A program made the position numbers and the translations under genes. 64,000 bases of DNA from Nemopilema nomurai (taxonomy: Eukaryota; Cnidaria; Scyphozoa; Rhizostomeae; Rhizostomatidae), in the NCBI GenBank assembly GCA_003864495.1, contig ML133474.1, forward strand, positions 186,001 to 250,000, read 5' to 3'. The notes beneath the pieces were generated by a model. It worked only from the letters and a program-made list of their open reading frames with translations. It was not told the DNA's origin and did not search any database. Below, in pieces: positions 10,936-23,100 of the stretch. Numbering within the stretch: the stretch's first letter is position 1; every line of letters begins with the position of its first letter.

Positions 10936-13228
10936 TGAATCGTTTTATGTCAATGCCCCTATTATGTCAAGTGAATAATACCTTGAAAGGCTGATACAAA
11001 ACCGGTTTTAATAATAATAATTAATAATAACCGGTTTTGAAGATTACAGTTAGCTGTTGCTGAAGATTTTGCCGAAGTAAGCAAGTTTAGGGACACGATG
11101 CAATGCTGAGTATAAATAAATGAAAGTTCAACGTTAAACCTTCTAAGTGCAATTTTCTTAGTGAATCCCCAGTAAAGGTGGCTTGTAGCTAGAAAGTAGT
11201 CTTTCTTCAGTCAGCTAGAATAATTTGTATTATCTGATCGAGGGGTTTTAACACTGCATAAGGTTCACCATAGCATAACATTGCATAACATAACATTGCA
11301 TAACATAACATTGCATAAGTGTTCTAGACATCAATGCCCTTTGCTATTTAACTTTCTATAGAAATCTCCGGTGTAAAACCGCAATGTTCCCAACACAGAT
11401 TCACGAGGGAAGAGCTATGGCCATCTGCTCAAGTAGAAATATAGTTACAACGGTTTCTTGGTTTGGAACTTTAGGGGCTCACTCAGATGTAGCATAGCCT
11501 TGCTGCATTGAAAACCTTTTTATTTGTGCCTTCTTGAATATGTTTTATTTGTGCCTTCTTTAATATGTTTTGTATGTGCCTTCTAGCTCATCTGAAATTT
11601 TCAGTTGTCTTCTTTCCCACTTTTGTATGCCAATCATCACCCGATTGAAGTTGCTTACGCTGGTTTATAGAACGTTTCTACAAATGATTTGGTCAGTTGC
11701 CATTAAACACGCCCGTGTTAACTTAGGATATCAAAATAGTGTGCTCCTGATTTCTTGTGCGTAGCGGTCGATCGTCTGAAAAACTTTGATAAATCATGCT
11801 AATCAGCTTTATAATGCAAATTTTAATTTTGTTTAAAAAATGGCGTTTGACCAGGTATATCATGAATAACGTTGTAAGGCGAATTCATTATTCCTTTCAA
11901 CGAGTCTACACTAAATTTTCGAAACTTGAAAACGATATTGAGATTATATCGCATTTAGTTCTATGAATGCGTAACTTAAATCCCCTAAATCTGTTACCCC
12001 TAAATTTAATGGGTTATGTTATACATCGCATAAATGAAAAGAGCAAATCAATGAAAAACAAATTAATAACGAATAAAAATTGCTTTCTTAGCGTTATGAG
12101 TGAGAGTAGCCAATTCCAATCTGATTTGATTCTCCTAGCCATTGGTCCTCTCAGTTTTCTTCAAAACCTTCTTGATTAATTTGTAATGAACTGCGCGGAT
12201 GTAATGTGTTTTGTAGCACGGATTATGTTTTCAAATTTTAGTATTTAGGATATTAAAGGCCATACTCGTCGAGCTTTATGAGTATGCAATCAATGCCTAA
12301 CTTTAGATAATTAGTAGTTGGACATTTGGACAATTACTCTGATAGTGTAGTATATGTAACAGAAAACAGCTCACCAAGACTCACTAGCTACAAATAACAA
12401 AGGAAAACGATGCGTAGCACAAATTAGAATGGAGTAAACACTATCAAAAGGGCTAAATTATTTACATAGACTGGTGACTAGAAATTTAAACTTGGAGGAG
12501 GGTACAACCAGGCTTTCTACCATATTGTAAACGTCAAGCAGTTTTCATACTTATTTAACAGTTCGTTTGGGGCCCTGCATCCTTTCAAAACAAAGAAGTT
12601 GCTGTATTGCATCACGTTTTTGCCTCTTCATTTTCAAAGTGTTACAGACCTCTTGACGAGCCAATCTTTAGACAAAATCATATAGTAACATTATGGCAAG
12701 CTGGATAATTGAAATCAGGGTTGTCGCGACGGGGGGGGGGGTGTAGGGTGTGACATCCTCCTTATAAAAGCACCTGTCGCCAAAAGAATTTTTAAACCTA
12801 TTAATAACGTCAATAAGTCAGAAAGGCGGTCTTAAAAATTAATGTTTTAGGGATCTCAGAGCACTTTGAAACGCAAATTTTTTACATCGCCCAACCATGG
12901 TGGCCAACATTTCAGAACTTTTCAACTTCTTCGGTTCCACACTCGAAAAATCGCGCCACCACCTCACGGCAGCATGGCTAGTTTAAACAGCCATCAAGGA
13001 ATATATCGAAGAAAAAACCGGTTTCAAAGTACGATGTAGTCGGAAAAATCATGGTTCTATCAGGGAATTTTTAGCTTTGCCCAACCAATAAATAAAGCAC
13101 TTTAAATGACCACGCGAAAAGCCAAGCACTTTGTCGGCAAATTTGAAAAAATGAAACCCCTTTGCAATGTTATCTTCCCCACGGCCCTGATTGAAATTGA
13201 GAATTGAGACAAATTTGTTTCCACAAAA
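10936..13228. other. Intergenic region between the D8C locus and INTS8
   Basis: No gene is recognised. It holds a small inverted repeat (aaaaccggtttt / aaccggttttg, about 11001-11040), a short tandem repeat (next entry), a duplicated 25-bp segment around 11517-11583 (tttgtgccttctt...atatgtttt) and a G run at about 12730-12740. Several short frames (for example 11967-12179) are AT-rich and unconvincing. Confidence 0.5.
11273..11319. repeat. Short tandem repeat, about 16-bp period
   Basis: Three imperfect units of gcataacataacatt are visible. No function is apparent. Confidence 0.75.
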
Positions 13229-14139
13229 TACCGTAAATCCTCAAATAAGCCCCCTTATTTATTTTTGATATTTTTTGGATGGGGGCTTATTCGAGGGGGG
13301 CTTATTCGAGGGGAGGGGGCTTAAAAACGAAAATCTTCTGGAACTCAGTGAAGGAGACATTATTAAAAGACCTCGTATATTTTAGTCGGAGTTTCTTTCT
13401 GAATATTTGATTAAATTATTAACAAAAATATAAATTTTTGTGGTAATTCACTAAAATGCCAAAGGCAACCTCAGGAGTCGAAAATAAAAAAATCAAGGGG
13501 GTTGGCTTATTCGAGGGGGGGCTTATTGAAAATTTGTAGTTCTAGGGTGGGGGCTTATTCGAGGGGGGGGGCTTATTCGAGGAGAGGGGGCTTAAAAACG
13601 AAATCTTCTGGAACTCAGTGAAGGAGACATTATTAAAAGACCTCGTATATTTTAGTCGGAGTTTCTTTCTGAATATTTGATTAAATTATTAACAAAAATA
13701 TAAATTTTTGTGGTAATTCACTAAAATGCCAAAGGCAACCTCAGGAGTCGAAAATCAAAAAATCAAGGGGGTTGGCTTATTCGAGGGGGGCTTATTGAAA
13801 ATTTGTAGTTCTAGGGTGGGGGCTTATTCGAGGGGGGGCTTATTCGAGGGGGGGGGCTTAAAAACGAAATCTTCTGGAACTCAGTGAAGGAGACATTATT
13901 AAAAGACCTCGTATATTTTAGTCGGAGTTTCTTTCTGAATATTTGATTAAATTATTAACAAAAATATAAATTTTTGTGGTAATTCACTAAAATGCCAAAG
14001 GCAACCTCAGGAGTCAAAAATCAAAAAATCAAGGGGGTTGGCTTATTCGAGGGGGGGCTTATTGAAAATTTGTAGTTCTAGGGTGGGGGCTTATTCGAGG
14101 GGGGGGGGCTTTTTCGAGGGGGAGGGGGCAATTCGAGGA
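13229..14139 (+). mobile_element. CCGTAAATCCTC-type MITE, internally triplicated
   Basis: The element opens at TA-CCGTAAATCCTCAAATAAG, the same terminal sequence as the intact element at 44182-44572. A segment of about 266-271 bp (starting ttaaaaacg at 13321, 13592 and 13858) is then repeated three times. Each repeat ends in runs of GGGGGCTTATTCGAGG. The right terminus stops at attcgagga (about 14139) and lacks the expected tttacggta. The array ends about 60 bases before the INTS8 start codon. Confidence 0.8.
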
Positions 14140-14197
14140 CGTATAAAGGAGTATAAGGTGGGTCGTTCTGTTAAGGTGGTAAGCCTGCATTTTTGCA

Positions 14198-17100
14198 ATG
14201 GCGGCAGAGAAAATGTTTGGTCGTGTACCAAGTAGCACTCCTCGCGTTTCATGGTTCGAGTTTCTGTTGGACAAATCTGGAAAGCTTCTCAAAGAGCACG
14301 TTGCATCTAGAAATGCAGGTATTCTAGACTTTTTATTATTTTTTCTTTTGACTTTCCATGACATGAACTGTTTATCCTTTGGATTTCTCCCTTCTCTTCA
14401 TTAGGGGGCATATGGAGTCGAGTCGCCAATCAAAAAATTTTCATATTCCACCTAGCAAAAACTTGAATCTGGCATCTATTTTTGATATTTTTAATTATTA
14501 TTATTATTTTGTTGATACTGATCAGATTATACTCAGCTGAGTGTAGATAAAACGTTTAGTGCAATTTGGTTGCATTTTCGCTTCCAGCACCACCAATTTT
14601 TTCATGGTTATTTCTTTCTGTAGACCCTTCTCCACTACAGTTATGCAAAACATTTCTCCAAAAATGCGCTGTTCCATCTCAAACTGTTGGAGGCCAGGTA
14701 AGACACCAACCTTGCCTTTCAATTTTTTTGCTTCTCAATAGTTTTCTGTCACCAATGCCACTTCTTGGAAAAGGTACCAGAAAATTTAGCCTTGGTCCAT
14801 ACCTTAAAGGATCATGTAGACTAGACAATGTTTAGTCCACCAAAGTGGCTCCATAATTCTACCATATAAACTTTCCAATACCAGCCCCAGTGTGAAATTG
14901 TGTGTTCTACATTTTATATGTTGTTATTTTTCAGTTCCCATTTTGAGTTTTGACCTTAGTGCATTGTTTTTGTTTGTTTTACATTTGTGTAGTTATGTGT
15001 CTTGTTTGCGGATAGTATTAATGTTTTGATGGAAACATTAATAAAAGATCCAAATTTTCATCTGAATCTGTAGCCTCAGGTTCCTTTGGAGAATGAGAGA
15101 ACAAAGCAACTCAGGCTCCTTGCACTTGTTGTTGCATCATACATACACTGGGATTTGGATGAGATAAATGATGGGTAATCAAGCATTTTTATCATTTATT
15201 TTTTCATTGTTTAGTATAGATTGTGGTATTAGCAGGCAAAAATGTTTTTATTTGTAAGATTTCATGTTATATTCTTATGAGATGTTCAAGTAAATTCATG
15301 TTTGTCAGATCATCTGAATTTTGTCGCTCTTGAAGTTCTCAATTTAAAGTTATGGCCACATCTTCTTTAATCATTCTTTAACCCTTTACTTTCTCAACCT
15401 ATAATTTGGCATTTTGAATCAAATTTTTCTATTTGTTATCTCCCTTTTTGTTTAGCATTCAAATGAATTTTCAATATCTTTTGTTGATTGAACTTCTGAA
15501 GAATTATGGCTTGACAGAGGCAAGTTGAATACAACCATCCTGTTCCGAACCGTCTACAATTTTGTTATGAAAAGCAAATTTTTAGTGTCCATATCAAAAG
15601 CTTGTAACTACAGAACAATGGTATCTATCTATTTTCATTCATCTTGTAGACAAATTTTTTCAATCTTCATACTGATTAATGTTTTCCAACTTTTTGTATT
15701 TGCTGTTTTTTTGGTAAACATAGTATGAAATGCTTTAAGTGTATGAAAAATAGCATGAAATGTGTTTTCTATTCATTCATTAATTGCTTGCTGTGTGCTA
15801 AAACGTTTTTAGTTAAGATAAGCCTAATATACCATGATACAAAGTAAGTGGTTGTGTCAATTCTATTAATAACTTGATTTTAAAGTCCTCTGTAATTCAC
15901 TGATAGCTCTTATTGAAATATTTATAGTTCTGCTCTTGCTTTTTTGTAGAATAAAATTACTGGTGTATTTCAACCAGAAACAATGGACAACCGGCTGCTT
16001 ATGGTCTGGATAGTGTTTCATAGATGGTAGGAGATGCTACTATTGAAGTCCCCTTAACTTGCTGACTCCATACTATCAGATTTAGCTTTTGAACAGGAAA
16101 GTGACTGTAGTTGAAAGCCCTTGCTATAGGGCTCTAATAAATTGTCCAAAAGCAGCCTTCACCGATTTAAAGCTTTAGTCATTTGCAAACCTGCTCTACC
16201 TAATTGCTATTCTTTGCTCCTTGAAAACTATCTTTTAATTCCTGCTGCAATATTTTCCAGGATTGTCCGATCTATAGTGAAGATAAGTAACAACAAGAAG
16301 CCAGAAAAGAGCAGATTACGGTTTGAGTTTTTTGTTTTCAAAAATCAGTTTATGACACTTTCTCCTCCTTAAATTCAATATTACACTCAAATAGTCCCAG
16401 AAGGTCAATTATGTTCAGATTTGTCTTAAGCATTGTGATGGGTTTTTTGTTTTTTTAACTAATTATTTTTTTAATTAAAAGGTCTGGAAATCAGAATACT
16501 GTTTCCCAAGAAGAACAAATGATTCCTATGGTATTGTATCAGCCAACCTATTTCATACCATGGAGTTAGTTACAGACACAGATTTAACTTTAGTATTCGA
16601 TCAACTTAAACATTAATTGTACCATAGACTGTAGTTCATTTTAAGGAGGCAGATCATCAGTTTGTACTTTGACTGTAATATCCTAAAATGCCATTTCTAT
16701 GTTCACCTAAGACCTTGTTTCCCTGTACTAGTTAAAGCAATGTATCGATTATAATGTAGAAATTGCTTTACTAGGCGTTGTATCTTGAATTATACCTGAA
16801 GCAACATTGTAATGAGAGAATTTTTTTATGCTACTTGCAAGCGTTTGGCAAGGCCTTTCTTTGACGAATGACTGACCCACTTTTGTAGTTTTACGGGTAT
16901 CTACCACACTCTCTGCATGTGCTAAACCGATGTCTATCGCTGGATAGAGACCTAGAGGTGCCCTTTCCCAGGCTGGAGGGCGAAAGCAAGTCGGACGAAA
17001 ATACCAGACTTGGTGAAGATAATGTTGAGGGTGACGCAACTATGAATCAAGATGGTACTAATGAGCTGAATGATATTCAAGAGAAGGAGGCAGATGCAAA

Positions 17101-20100
17101 GGCGACTGACAATGTATACAATGAAGTTATAATCGTGAAAGTGGAACATGTCAAAATGCAGGTGAATATAACCCTTTTATTCTGTATTCAACAAAGCAAT
17201 ATCAACAAGGCAATTTGTATATCAGAAAAATTAATGTGATTAAGTAGAGGAAAGATGGGGTTATGTTGAGACTGCTGTACGAATGCAGCTTATGTTACAA
17301 GATTGTTTTGGAGCAAGCTGCGCCTTCAATCTACTTGTCCCATTCGTCTCTTATTAGGTTTATCTATGAACGCTTCCTAAGATGAAGTATACAAGCACCT
17401 AACGTGACGCAATACATGTGCCTTTATGGATCGTCCGTGGTGATACGGTCGTTTCCTAATCCGGTCATTATAGGTCACTCCGTAATATTCCTAAGTATGG
17501 GATTATTTTGATAATAGACGCTGCTTTCTCCCTAGATTTTCTCAGATCTTGGCCTTTTTCATTTCTTCCAAGAAGATTATCACGACGCATTCAAGCACCT
17601 TGGCCAACTTTTTGAATACCTGGTAAGTTCATCCATAAATTTGTGCTTCGTGTTTGCAATGCACCCACCAAGCACTTTAATGCTCTTTTCAATTACGAGG
17701 CAGATCTTTGAATTATTACTTCTAATTTTATCGTCAATCACGAATGAATAATGAGAGTTACTTGTTTGTTTTAGCAAAAAGAAAAAGACTTCAAGGTGGT
17801 GAAAAATCTACCAGATATCAAGGGATTTTTCCTTGCTTGCTCGATGATTTGCAATAAAACAATCAGTGATGACTTACTCGCCCAAGAAAATGTTTCATTG
17901 ATGCTAAGAAGTGAAAAGTGTCTGTCAGAAAATTTTGAGGTATTTTTACTGTGGCTGAATTTGATTTTAAGAATGATGGTTCATTTCCAATATAAGACTA
18001 ACGAGATTTTATTAGTTTAAATTCGTGTTGGTCAGAATGATTTTAAATTATTTTTAAAGGATGACTGGAATTTTACATTCAGTATTTGCTAGATTAACTA
18101 TGTAAGTAACATTGTGTTGTTGGTTTTGGCTAAAACTGTTTAAGATTGGGTTTCAAGGAGGAATGTTTACTCTCTGAAACTGACTATAGTTATCAACTCA
18201 TTAACATTGGCAGTCCCTAATGCGCTATTCATTTCACAATCGTGCTTACAGTAGTTGAACTTCGTTTCTAGGGGCTGTTTGAGCTATTAAAGGAAGATAA
18301 CGTGAAGCGAGAATTAAACTTAGACTATCGAGAAAACATTGAGTCGCTTGTTGTTGCTGAGCAACGTAAAGATCTGTTATTCAAAGTTTGCGCTTGCAAT
18401 GCTCTCCGAAGCTCATTGGCGGGAAACCTGCTTTCATGCACCTTCTTGAAGTCGTTGAAGGCTGTCAACAAAGAAGAAATCAGTGTTCTTGTCGAGGTAA
18501 TTTGAAGAAAAACGTACTTTTAAGAAACGTCCCTGCTTTCCTCCAGTTCCTGGTACTTCTCTTTCACTAAGCTTTTTCGTCCTTTTCATCAGTCGTCATT
18601 GATCTAGATTTTGCAAGGTCATGTCTTGTTCCCAAGCCTTGATCAGCTTGATGCAACTCGTCTTAGTGCATCAAATTGAGAAAAGCCGTTTTGATTATAT
18701 TTGATCAGTTGACCTTCATTTTAGCTGTGTAACGATATATTGTCGAACGCATCCAAAAGGACAGACATTGGTCATCTCAAGCGATTCTTAAGGTGATATT
18801 TAATGGTTTTCAGTGTTTGCTACACCTTTAAATGTCCGTTGCATAATTTGGTCTTCGCAAAAATTGCTCGTTGTCAAAAGTCAATCAGTAACTGATTAAT
18901 CCAATCAACGAATCATTCAACCGCACAATCTCTTAATCATCGAATCAACTTTTCCACAAATGAGAGTCGTCTATGCTTATCTACTTAAATTCCTGTTTGT
19001 CTGATTTTCATAGAACGATTTCCAAATTTCTGTCTGAAGAATCGCGAAATTTTCTACAAGAGGACAAGCAACTCCTGCCATTGTTTTCGTCAAAGGTCTG
19101 TGTTTCTTTCTGGCAATAAGCGAGTTCTTGTGTATATTGCGATAGACTGCAGTTTGTCAAGGGACCTTAGCGAGGCTGCGGCGTAATTGGACTTTGGTTT
19201 ACTCAGAAGCTTATTTTGATGTTTATTCTCTTTCAGTAAGAATCCATCTCTCACAAGCTATTATCTAGTATTGGTTAAAAATTTTTACTGAAAGCTCTTA
19301 CTGGAAGCTGAATCTGTGCAATGTTGTTGATCGTGAGATCATTAGTGCTTCTAGACTGTATTGTTGTCTCTTAGTTTTGATACGATATTTGATGCCAACA
19401 ATGAGGATAACCTTCATTGCTTTGCACAGGATGACTCTGCCATTATCGTGAAAGATGCCATGGATGCCGAGGACACTGGTTTTCCGTGCATATCTGCAGG
19501 AGGAAGCTCACTTCTAGAAGGTCGGCACCTCACCTGTACACTATGGGTGTCTACTGTACTCTATGTCCCCTGCTTATACCAGTCAACTTGATGGCATCTG
19601 CATTTAAACTGTGAGATGGCCTCAATCCATTCGCAATGCTTTTTAGCAGCAATGCTGTTATTGTAGCGATTACCTCACTCAGATCAAAACTGTTTGTTTC
19701 GTTTTTTGGAAGTATGGCTTAGGTATACACTCGGGGAGGATGACTAACTTTAGTAGATAGTTGGATGGACCTGAACCATCTAAACTTCGTAGATGAAAAC
19801 TGAATATAGCTATACAGAATACTATAAGCGCCGACTTTTATTTTTCCCAGGGGGGGCTCAAAATTTAAATTTGAAAAAAATTAAAAAAGTTAAAAGGTAG
19901 AGAAATTACCTGTCGCTTTAATAACATAATACAACATATGTAGTATGTATAATAACAAAACAAAACATTTTAATAAAGCAGATATAACATCATGGTCTTC
20001 AGTATCATCAGTTCAATTCTTTGATTGATTTCCAACGAAATTCCCAGGGGGGGCTCGAGCCCCCAAGCCCCCACGTAGTCGGCGCCTATGCAGAATACAG

Positions 20101-23100
20101 AATGAGAGATAATATGTGGCTGATAAAAAACTGATTCGTCTTGATACAAATATATTCTTTGTTGGAACATTGCCTTTGCATAGAGCTCAGAGCACGCAGT
20201 GACGAATGTTTGTGCTCACGCGCCTAAATTCTGTTGAGCTATGAAACCTGTACGCGCCTTTTTTTGATGTCATCATTTTCTTACATCTTTCTTAGCTGTC
20301 AGCCATTTCAACCCAAAGGATGACGCGCATTTTGTGAAGCGGGAGATGACCCTCTCGACCAATCCTGAGAAGCTGAAACAATTAGCCACTCATCTTAATG
20401 AGCTGTGCCCGGGAAAAGATATTTCAAAGGTAATATTATGTTGAAGGCTTCGTTCAACCGTTTGCATTGCGTTGCCAGGTTTAATTTTTTGTACTTGTAG
20501 GCTCCTTTAATTTCAGAATTTCCAAAGGTTCGTGACATGCACTAGATTCATTAACATTCAATCAAAAATCAAAACAACTGTTGTAGAGTATGACTGTTTA
20601 CTTTTTTGACAAAGTCATGTTAATAATAATTTGCAAGTATTCGCAAGTCAATGATTTTAATCAAAATTTTTTCCTTGTGCAGACAATTTAAACCAGCTCT
20701 GTAAACGTTCTTTTCTTTTCCAGAGTTTCCAGTGCATCCCGTATACTGAGCTAATTAGTGAAGTTCGCGATTCGTTAACCCAAATGCTGCTTCATGTTTA
20801 TCTCACGAAAGCAAGAGAGTTAGCCAGCAAACAGGTGTTGTCTTTATACCCGGATTTCTCCATTCGTAGTTTACTGTTCCACAAGAAGGAAGTATTGTCT
20901 TATCTAGATACGGCTGTTATACGAGGTTTAGGGCGATGGGTAGAATTGCTTTGATTTTGGATCACTAATTGTTCATATTTGTAGTAACATTTTATCGAAT
21001 ATGCAGCATTTATCATGGCAATAGAAGAAGTCTCTCTAGGGTCAGACAATCAGGCATTCTCACCTCAATGTTTTCGATCTACGATTTGTGCATATTGATA
21101 TTGACAGGCTTTTTAAATGATCTTTAGACTGTTTTCCCGTCCACTTCTGTTTTTTGTGGTAAACTTTGACAGCCATGTTTTTAGACAGTCTATAATAGAA
21201 TATCCCTTCAGCCTTCGATAATCATTAGAAATCTTAAGGGACTAATCTGATTTGACTTGCTGGATTTTTGCTTTCCCTTGGGCATTTGCGATTCTAGTTG
21301 GGAGTTGGTTTCTTTGTTACACGTGGATTTCGCCCTTAGGACCTCGCGCAGTCACTGACCCTTCTTACAAGTGCATTGGAAGTTTTGAACCAATACTGCA
21401 TCCAGTCTGGAAGTAACACCCAGATGAATAGAATAAAGAATATCATACACCACGAGATGTTATCAGCCAAGGTTCAACGTGAGCAAAGTAAACAAGATGG
21501 CAGGTTCGTTTCTTCTACGCCAAGGCAACTAAAGACCAATTTGTTTTTCGGTTTCCTAGCAACAAATTTTGGGTATCTTAATTGCAGACTGGTATCGGTA
21601 ATACGAAGATGCCTCAATATAAGATTTCTCAAGCGCTAATTAATAACTTGGTTCCTTATATGTGCACAACAGCCATTACAACGTTTTTTAAGATGGATTG
21701 TTCACTTCCAAGTTCGATGTCAATTTGTAAATCCTTTCCAGTGATTCTCTGGGCTAGTTCTATCATGCGAATGAATCAGAAGTTGCAGGAGAATCAACCC
21801 TCCTTAGCATGAAGTTTTCATAATCTTTTGTAGTTTACTAATTTTCTTATGGAGTTTAATAATTTTCTTAGTACTATTCTATTTGATGTTACGTGATTTA
21901 TAGCTATATATGCATCTTGAGCCGTTCCATTAAGTTCTTCATAGATTCAGTTGTTTACTTAGCTCGAGTCTAGTAAAATGTAATGAAGTGAAGCCTAAAA
22001 GTAATATTGTCTTTTCTCCTCCTTGTAATGAGAAATCAAGAAATACATTTTAGGTTGGTATTTTTCCAATTTTTGGTGCTTCAGGAATGACTGTAGTTGT
22101 GTGTATCATGCTCAAAATTTTTCTCCTGTCTTGCCTTCAGCGTGAATATTGATACATTGCGGCTTTGCAAGGCATGCTACCATCACCGAGAACAAGGTAA
22201 AACTCCCTTCTTCGTGCCCCTTCTTTTCTTCACTGGTGCAAAAACACGCAATTCAAGCTTTATATGTATGTGTATTAATGTTGATTCTTTTTATGAAGAG
22301 GCATTTTGACCTCGTAACTAAATTATGGAATAAAATCATAAGTTTGGCTGCCTTTCAACAATTTGATATTCCAGTATCTCCGTCAGTTTTGAGCACTAAA
22401 TTATGTTGGCAAGTTTGACATTTACAATATATGTTTTTGCTGTTGTTGTAAAGGTTATATTATTTTCTTGCATCAAATTGACAGTGTTTTGTTGTTGTTG
22501 TTGTTCCTTGTGGATTTTATATAGTATACATTGTGAAGCCTTTTGAAAACGCATTCACTAGAAGTAGGAGATCTTTGCGGTGTTACTCACTCTATGGCCT
22601 TCATCCCTTTCTAGATCCGCTTCCAAAGAAGGAAATATATTGCCACATTGTTTCGTACCTACTGAACAATAAAGAATGGCAGTTTCTCATTGATGAAAGA
22701 GGGAACTTCGAAGGGGTAGCGGACTTCATGGAGGTTTGTATCGCATCAAGACGATATTTTGTCATAGGCCTAGGAACTCTTGGGCTAGCTGCCAGTTGAA
22801 TGAGTTGCAGCTAGTTCATTAGTCATAATTGTTTTCACCAGAGAGAAATAAGGAAGAAAACTTTTTTGTAATTCCTTTTTGGTAGCTTATGGTACTGATA
22901 GGACTAAATCAAACAACCTTAGAGGATCATTTCTGAGGGGAAGACATCATGAGCTCCCAAGAACTATGAGTTTTCGCACGCTAGCACGACCTATTCTGTT
23001 TTTTTTACAGCTCGGATGTCAGCTTGCAACGGTGTCGGTCGGTTTATCAAAAGCTGGTGATGCAGTCTGTAAACATGCCAACGAACTCTGGAACACAGGT

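Noticed and set aside
21582..21812. 77-codon frame after INTS8 exon 17 considered as an exon
   Set aside because: Its phase does not fit the preceding donor. The exons at 22141 and 22525 join in phase and match the family instead.
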